DNA of 10,122 nt, from the NCBI GenBank assembly GCA_046706345.1, contig JBJKPL010000249.1, forward strand, positions 1 through 10,122, given 5' to 3'. The DNA is from Sulfidibacterium sp046706345 (GTDB lineage Bacteria > Bacteroidota > Bacteroidia > Bacteroidales > F082). The notes beneath the pieces are model-generated. The model saw nothing but the letters and a program-made list of their open reading frames with translations. It was not told the DNA's origin and made no database searches. Shown one piece after another: positions 6,615 to 10,122 of this stretch (the stretch's first letter is position 1; every line of letters begins with the position of its first letter). Made by a program: the position numbers and the translations under genes.

Positions 6615-6640
6615 AGTTTGAACCTGAAATTTTTCAAACT
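6615..6640. promoter_or_regulatory. 8-bp inverted repeat between the GIN gene and the peptidase gene
   Basis: AGTTTGAA (6615-6622) and TTCAAACT (6633-6640) are perfectly complementary around a 10-base spacer. The site lies 59-84 bases upstream of the GIN gene start and 131-156 bases before the peptidase start. On the minus strand the right arm includes GAAGTTTG, one mismatch from a TAnnTTTG -7 box. It could be an operator or a leader hairpin of the GIN gene. Confidence 0.3.
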
Positions 6641-6770
6641 TCTTTCTTTCCCGGCGAACCTATGAAAAAGGGCAGAAGTCATGAAATGGCGAGGATTCGC
6701 TTTTTTCGGACGCCTTTCGGGGAAATCTCAATGCAGATTAATCGTAATTTTACGACAAAAAAATAAGGAT

Positions 6771-8138
6771 ATGGAAAAAATAACCTCATATATAGAAGCG
6801 CACAAGGTGCGTTTTCTGAACGAGCTTTTTGAGCTGATCCGGATCCCCTCGGTCAGCACCCAGTCGGAGCACAAAAACGATATGCTGAAGACGGCAGAGC
6901 GGTATAAGGAATTTTTGCTTTCTGCCGGGGCGGATCATGCGGAAGTGATGCCCACCGGGGGGAATCCCGTGGTTTATGCCGAAAAAATTCTGGATGCTTC
7001 CAAACCAACGGTGTTGATCTATGCGCATTTTGATGTGATGCCCGCGGATCCGCTGGAGTTATGGAAATCACCGCCTTTTGAACCCGAAGTTCGCGACGGA
7101 AAGATCTATGCCCGCGGCGCCGACGACGACAAAGGTCAGGGGTTTATGCATGTGAAAGCCTTTGAGACGCTGGTGAAAACCGGCCTGCTTCCTGTCAATG
7201 TGAAGTTTATGATCGAAGGCGAAGAGGAGATCGGCTCCGGAAGTTTGGAAGGATTCTGTAAATCCCATACGGATCTGTTGAAAGCAGATATTGTGTTGGT
7301 TTCCGACACAGGCATGATCGCTTCCCATATTCCGACCATCACGGTGGGATTGCGTGGCCTGGCTTACTGGCAGGTGGAAGTTACCGGCCCGGACCACGAT
7401 CTGCATTCGGGGCTTTACGGCGGCGCCGTGGCCAATCCCATCAATGTGCTGGCAAAAATGATCGCTTCCATGACCGACGAAAACAACCGCATCACCATTC
7501 CCGGATTTTTTGATGACGTGCAGGAGGTTTCTGCAAAAGAACGCGAGATGCTTAACAAGGCACCTTTTGATGAGGACGATTATAAAAAATCGATCGCCGT
7601 GGAAGCACTTCAGGGCGAAAAAGGTTTCACCACAACCGAGCGGACCGGGATCCGTCCATCCTTTGATGTATGTGGCATCTGGGGCGGATATACCGGTGAA
7701 GGTGCCAAGACCATTTTGCCTTCCAAAGCCTATGCTAAAATTTCTTCCCGTCTGGTGCCCCATCAGGATTTCAGGAAAATCGCCACGTTGTTTGAAAATT
7801 ATTTTAACCAGATCGCCCCTGCCACGGTGAAGGTCAACGTAAAATATTTACATGGCGGCGAGCCCTACGTTTGCCCTATCGATCTGCCGGCGTACCGTGC
7901 GGCGGAAAAGGCGTTTGAGAAAACCTACGGCAAGTTGCCGGTTCCCAAGCGCAGCGGCGGGAGTATTCCGGTGATCTCCACCTTTGAGAAGGTGCTGGGC
8001 GTGAAATCTATTCTGATGGGTTTTGGTTTGGATTCAGATGCCATTCACTCGCCCAACGAAAACTATCCGGTATCGCATTTTTACAAAGGCATCGAAACCA
8101 TCGCCTGGTTCTATCAGTATTTTGCAGCAGGTTTTTAA
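6771..8138 (+). CDS. M20 family metallodipeptidase (CNDP-like)
   Basis: A 455-residue cytoplasmic di-zinc peptidase of family M20/M25/M40. Seen: HFDVMP with H86 and D88; RGADDDKG with the probable bridging D119; EGEEEIGS with the probable general base E152 and ligand E153; SDTG with D179; a DLHSGLYGG dimerisation-region motif; and the last ligand H426 in AIHSPNE. The DLHSGLYGG and DDKG motifs resemble carnosine dipeptidase-like (CNDP2) enzymes, so hydrolysis of small peptides is likely; the exact substrate cannot be read from sequence. I start at 6771, not at the in-frame ATG 6681: the extra 30 residues do not resemble the family N-terminus, AAGGA sits just before 6771, and a near -7 box (TAATTTTA, 6745-6752) lies between the two starts. 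No signal peptide. It converges with the next gene with 6 bases between stops. Confidence 0.93.
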   Translation: MEKITSYIEAHKVRFLNELFELIRIPSVSTQSEHKNDMLKTAERYKEFLLSAGADHAEVMPTGGNPVVYAEKILDASKPTVLIYAHFDVMPADPLELWKSPPFEPEVRDGKIYARGADDDKGQGFMHVKAFETLVKTGLLPVNVKFMIEGEEEIGSGSLEGFCKSHTDLLKADIVLVSDTGMIASHIPTITVGLRGLAYWQVEVTGPDHDLHSGLYGGAVANPINVLAKMIASMTDENNRITIPGFFDDVQEVSAKEREMLNKAPFDEDDYKKSIAVEALQGEKGFTTTERTGIRPSFDVCGIWGGYTGEGAKTILPSKAYAKISSRLVPHQDFRKIATLFENYFNQIAPATVKVNVKYLHGGEPYVCPIDLPAYRAAEKAFEKTYGKLPVPKRSGGSIPVISTFEKVLGVKSILMGFGLDSDAIHSPNENYPVSHFYKGIETIAWFYQYFAAGF

Positions 8139-8144
8139 ATGGGA

Positions 8145-9290
8145 TCAGCTTTGCTTTGAAGCCTTCTTGCTGCCGGCATACATTTCGTATTTGATGAAGC
8201 GGCTTTCCAGCTGACCGTTGAACAAAGTCATTTTTTTCGAAGGTCTCAGGCCGATGAACTTGGCGGCTTCGGGGTTGGCGGTAATGATCCAGGCTTCGTA
8301 ACCCTGGAACTTGTTTTTCAGCACGTCGCCGATGTGTTTGTAAAGGGCAATGATGTTGTCTTCTTCCAGTCGTTCACCGTAAGGCGGATTAAAGAGCAAA
8401 ATCCCTTTTCCGCTTTCGGGGTTCATCTTTTCAAATGGCTTGTTGATCAGGGTGATGTCCTGATCGAGTTTGGCGTTCCGGATGTTGGACCTGGCAATGG
8501 TAAACGCTTTGTACGACTGGTCGGAAGCGATGATGGGAAAGTCGTGTTCTTTGATCTCTCCATCTGCTTCGTTTTTAATTTTTTGCCAAAGATCTGCGTC
8601 GAAATCTTTCCAGTTTTCAAATGCAAATTTCTTGCGGTAATACCCTGCCGGGATGTTGAGGGCATTCATGGCCGCTTCGAGTGGGATGGTTCCCGAACCG
8701 CACATGGGGTCCATAAAGTCGCCTTCCTTGTCCCAGCCGGTAAGCTTGATCAATCCGGCTGCCAGCACTTCGCTGATGGGCGCCTTGTCGGTGGCGATGC
8801 GATAGCCTCTTTTGTGCAGGGAATGTCCGGAGCTGTCCAGCGAAAGGGTACACTTGTCACCGTTAATGTGGACATCGATGTAAATGTCGGGGTCGTTGGT
8901 ATCCACCGAAGGCCGCCGTCCCAGCTTTTCGCGGAATTGGTCCACGATGGCGTCTTTGGTTTTCTTGGATACGAAGAGGGAATGCGTCATGGAAGAGTTA
9001 AAAACCGAGGCGCTGATCACGAAAGTTTGTTTCAGGTCGAAGATTGCAGCCCAGTCGATCCTTTTGACCTTATCGTAAAGTTCGTTTTCGTTTCTTACGG
9101 TGAAGGCCCCGATGGGCTTCAATATCCTCAGTGCAGTGCGGCACAGATAGTTGGCTTTGTAAATCAAGGCCTGATCGCCACGGAACAAGACCACCCGTTT
9201 TCCGGCGGTCACCTGGGTGGCTCCCAGCGATTGCAGTTCTTCGGCCAGCACCGTTTCCAGTCCTGAAATGGTCTTGGCGGTCAGGTCCAT
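8145..9290 (-). CDS. THUMP-domain class I SAM-dependent RNA methyltransferase (RlmL/YcbY N-half-like)
   Basis: A 381-residue cytoplasmic methyltransferase from the chosen start. Seen: AKTISGLETVLAEEL at the N-terminus, a THUMP region at about residues 45-155, the linking HKRGYR and KAPISEVLAAGL segments, SAM motif I DPMCGSGT at 194-201, and the catalytic NPPYGERL at 301-308. The tail is basic (KKASKQS). This matches the half of E. coli RlmL that makes m2G in 23S rRNA; the stand-alone form is usual in Bacteroidetes. The modified base is inferred from family, not seen. The frame extends to 9353 with ATGs at 9353 and 9320, but a promoter matching TTG-18-TAnnTTTG overlaps 9325-9353, so 9353 would lie upstream of transcription and 9320 would be nearly leaderless. 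The start at 9290 has AAGG just upstream. If 9320 is used the protein is 10 residues longer. Confidence 0.88.
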   Translation of the reverse strand: MDLTAKTISGLETVLAEELQSLGATQVTAGKRVVLFRGDQALIYKANYLCRTALRILKPIGAFTVRNENELYDKVKRIDWAAIFDLKQTFVISASVFNSSMTHSLFVSKKTKDAIVDQFREKLGRRPSVDTNDPDIYIDVHINGDKCTLSLDSSGHSLHKRGYRIATDKAPISEVLAAGLIKLTGWDKEGDFMDPMCGSGTIPLEAAMNALNIPAGYYRKKFAFENWKDFDADLWQKIKNEADGEIKEHDFPIIASDQSYKAFTIARSNIRNAKLDQDITLINKPFEKMNPESGKGILLFNPPYGERLEEDNIIALYKHIGDVLKNKFQGYEAWIITANPEAAKFIGLRPSKKMTLFNGQLESRFIKYEMYAGSKKASKQS

Positions 9291-9324
9291 ACCTTGTTCA
9301 AAAGGGATCAAATTTTCCATCGCG

Positions 9325-9353
9325 CAAAAGTAGGAAAAATCAGCGGGCGGCAA
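9325..9353 (-). promoter_or_regulatory. Bacteroidetes-type promoter of the THUMP methyltransferase
   Basis: On the minus strand the -7 box TACTTTTG (9332-9325) fits TAnnTTTG exactly. TTG at 9353-9351 serves as the -33 element with an 18-base spacer. The expected transcription start is near 9318-9321, giving a leader of about 30 bases to the start at 9290. Confidence 0.6.
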
Positions 9354-9403
9354 TTTTTACAGTTATTTAAAATTTATCCTTCGGTCATGTTGCATGGCTT
9401 TCT

Positions 9404-9411
9404 TATTTTTG
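9404..9411 (+). promoter_or_regulatory. -7 promoter box of the MazG-like gene
   Basis: TATTTTTG fits TAnnTTTG exactly and ends 25 bases before the start codon, giving an expected leader of about 20 bases. The -33 region is weak (TTC near 9380). It stands divergent from the methyltransferase promoter about 70 bases away, with the two start codons less than 150 bases apart. Confidence 0.5.
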
Positions 9412-9436
9412 TGTTATATTTCTGAAAATTAAAATC

Positions 9437-9763
9437 ATGACCATAGAAGAAGCACAGAAACGCGTCGATGCCTGGATCAACACCACCGGGGTACGGTATT
9501 TCAACGAACTGACCAACATGGCGATGCTGACGGAGGAAGTGGGGGAGGTAGCCCGGATCATCGCCCGGCAATACGGTGAACAGTCGTTCAAGGAATCGGA
9601 TAAATCTTACGATCTGGGGGATGAAATGGCGGATGTGTTGTTTGTATTGCTGTGCCTGGCCAACCAAACCGGAGTAGATCTGACGCGTGCCCTGGAACAG
9701 AATTTCGAAAAGAAGGAAACCCGCGATAAGCTGCGGCATCAGAACAACGAGAAACTCAAATAG
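9437..9763 (+). CDS. MazG-like nucleotide pyrophosphohydrolase
   Basis: A 108-residue all-alpha NTP pyrophosphatase of the MazG superfamily in its short single-domain form, which usually works as a dimer or tetramer. Seen: the metal-binding EExxE motif (E33, E34, E37) and ExxD (E63, D66), separated by 25 residues, which fits the family pattern EExxE-12..28-ExxD. Known role: cleaving (d)NTPs to NMP and pyrophosphate, often for house-cleaning; the preferred nucleotide is not readable here. No signal peptide. It is expressed from its own promoter, divergent from the methyltransferase, and followed by a short hairpin. The length is normal for the short YpjD-like group. There is no toxin-antitoxin partner (MazE/MazF) nearby. 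Confidence 0.9.
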   Translation: MTIEEAQKRVDAWINTTGVRYFNELTNMAMLTEEVGEVARIIARQYGEQSFKESDKSYDLGDEMADVLFVLLCLANQTGVDLTRALEQNFEKKETRDKLRHQNNEKLK

Positions 9764-9771
9764 CCGCGGAC

Positions 9772-9791
9772 TTTGCCGAGGGCAAAATTTT
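9772..9791 (+). terminator. Short hairpin after the MazG-like gene, candidate terminator
   Basis: TTTGCC (9772-9777) pairs with GGCAAA (9781-9786) around a GAG loop, followed by A and four T (9788-9791). It begins 8 bases past the stop codon. The stem is short and the T-run brief, so termination is probably partial. Confidence 0.45.
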
Positions 9792-9821
9792 CGAAAAGGA
9801 TGGGGAAGTATAAAAAAACCG

Positions 9822-9829
9822 TATATTTG
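9822..9829 (+). promoter_or_regulatory. -7 promoter box of tRNA-Leu
   Basis: TATATTTG fits TAnnTTTG exactly and is followed by C, as is common for this promoter class. The expected transcription start is around 9834-9836, about 24 bases before the mature tRNA 5' end. No clear TTG is seen at the -33 position. The transcript may continue into trigger factor. Confidence 0.6.
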
Positions 9830-9858
9830 CACCCCTTAAAAACAGGACATTATAACCT

Positions 9859-9940
9859 GCGGATGTGGCGAAATTGGTAGACGCGCCAGACTTAGGATCT
9901 GGTGCCGCAAGGCATGGGGGTTCGAGTCCCTTCATCCGCA
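9859..9940 (+). tRNA. tRNA-Leu (anticodon UAG)
   Basis: An 82-base class II tRNA. The acceptor GCGGATG (9859-9865) pairs with CATCCGC (9933-9939), with discriminator A at 9940. The anticodon stem CCAGA/TCTGG encloses loop CTTAGGA with anticodon TAG at 9893-9895, reading CUN leucine codons. The variable arm TGCC-GCAA-GGCA (9903-9914) is the long arm typical of Leu. The T-loop is TTCGAGT at 9921-9927. CCA is not encoded, so it must be added after transcription. Confidence 0.97.
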
Positions 9941-9966
9941 CTTTTGTAAATCAAATATCATCTTAA

Positions 9967-10122
9967 ATGAATATCACACAGGAAGAGACCGGAAAACTGA
10001 GTGCCGTTGTTAAAATCAATCTGAAAGAAGAAGATTATATCGAGAAAGTCGATACCCAACTCAAAGATTATCGCAGAAGAGCTCAGATGCCGGGCTTTAG
10101 GAAGGGAATGGTTCCCATGGGC
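9967..10122 (+). CDS. tig: Trigger factor, N-terminal part (cut by the window end)
   Basis: The first 52 codons of trigger factor, the ribosome-bound chaperone and peptidyl-prolyl isomerase that meets nascent chains at the exit tunnel. Seen: the N-terminal ribosome-binding domain start (MNITQEETGKLSAVVKINL) and the signature loop GFRKGMVP at residues 43-50, which contacts the ribosome at uL23. Bacteroidetes trigger factors share this GFRKGMVPMG form. The gene starts 27 bases after the tRNA-Leu and is likely co-transcribed with it. A CACTTTTG box at 9939-9946, one mismatch from consensus, could be an extra promoter. The remaining domains lie beyond the window. Confidence 0.95.
   Translation, partial: MNITQEETGKLSAVVKINLKEEDYIEKVDTQLKDYRRRAQMPGFRKGMVPMG

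Noticed and set aside
6681..6770. 30-residue N-terminal extension of the peptidase
   Set aside because: It does not resemble the M20 N-terminus and contains a near-consensus promoter box. The start at 6771 gives the family-typical beginning.
7068..7763. 231-codon minus-strand frame opposite the peptidase
   Set aside because: The plus strand carries all the M20 catalytic motifs. The opposite frame shows no independent family features.
8334..9266. 310-codon open frame on the plus strand, antisense to the methyltransferase gene
   Set aside because: It lies wholly opposite a gene with clear THUMP and methyltransferase motifs, and its translation shows no domain. It is a frame shadow.
9437..9763. 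Possible toxin-antitoxin or phage-defence context for the MazG-like gene
   Set aside because: There is no mazE/mazF, nuclease or phage gene nearby. The neighbours are housekeeping genes.
9859..9940. tRNA-Leu as an integration site for a mobile element
   Set aside because: No integrase and no direct repeat of the tRNA 3' end is visible in the window; trigger factor follows immediately.

Overview
The window looks like chromosomal housekeeping and accessory DNA from a member of the Bacteroidota (Bacteroidetes), probably the Bacteroidales or a nearby group. The reasons are: (i) several -7 promoter boxes match TAnnTTTG exactly, the form used by the Bacteroidetes primary sigma factor; (ii) start codons mostly lack a clear Shine-Dalgarno sequence; (iii) the tRNA gene does not encode CCA; (iv) the protein set is typical: a DUF4382-type lipoprotein, a head-GIN/DUF2807 protein, a stand-alone THUMP methyltransferase and a YncE/phosphoesterase fusion. 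I see no phage, transposon, CRISPR or conjugation gene.

Layout. 1-2763 (minus) holds a large predicted lipoprotein in which a YVTN-type beta-propeller is fused to a phosphoesterase domain. 2764-3259 is a long divergent intergenic region rich in inverted repeats. 3260-4240 (plus) encodes a DUF4382-like lipoprotein. It ends in a perfect rho-independent terminator, followed at once by a second terminator facing the other way that serves 4414-5508 (minus), an exported protein with an EF-hand-like loop, an aromatic/histidine-rich middle and a very basic tail. 5750-6556 (minus) encodes an exported GIN-domain solenoid with nine regularly spaced GSGD/E turns. 6771-8138 (plus) is an M20 metallodipeptidase that converges, with a 6-base gap, on 8145-9290 (minus), a THUMP-domain RNA methyltransferase. 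A compact divergent promoter region separates the methyltransferase from a MazG-like nucleotide pyrophosphohydrolase (9437-9763, plus). A tRNA-Leu(UAG) and the 5' end of trigger factor (tig) close the window.

How the genes relate. Almost every gene is its own transcription unit with alternating orientation, so there is no long operon and little functional linkage by context. The left two thirds are cell-envelope or exported proteins. The right third (peptidase, rRNA-type methyltransferase, NTP pyrophosphohydrolase, tRNA, trigger factor) is cytoplasmic housekeeping linked to translation and protein turnover.

No complete undescribed system is evident. The most interesting non-coding signal is the leader of the DUF4382 gene: a hexamer (CAGTTA) occurs three times directly and once inverted within 64 bases, giving three mutually exclusive 8-bp pairings, one of which covers the start codon. 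The least-understood protein is the 364-residue basic-tailed one.
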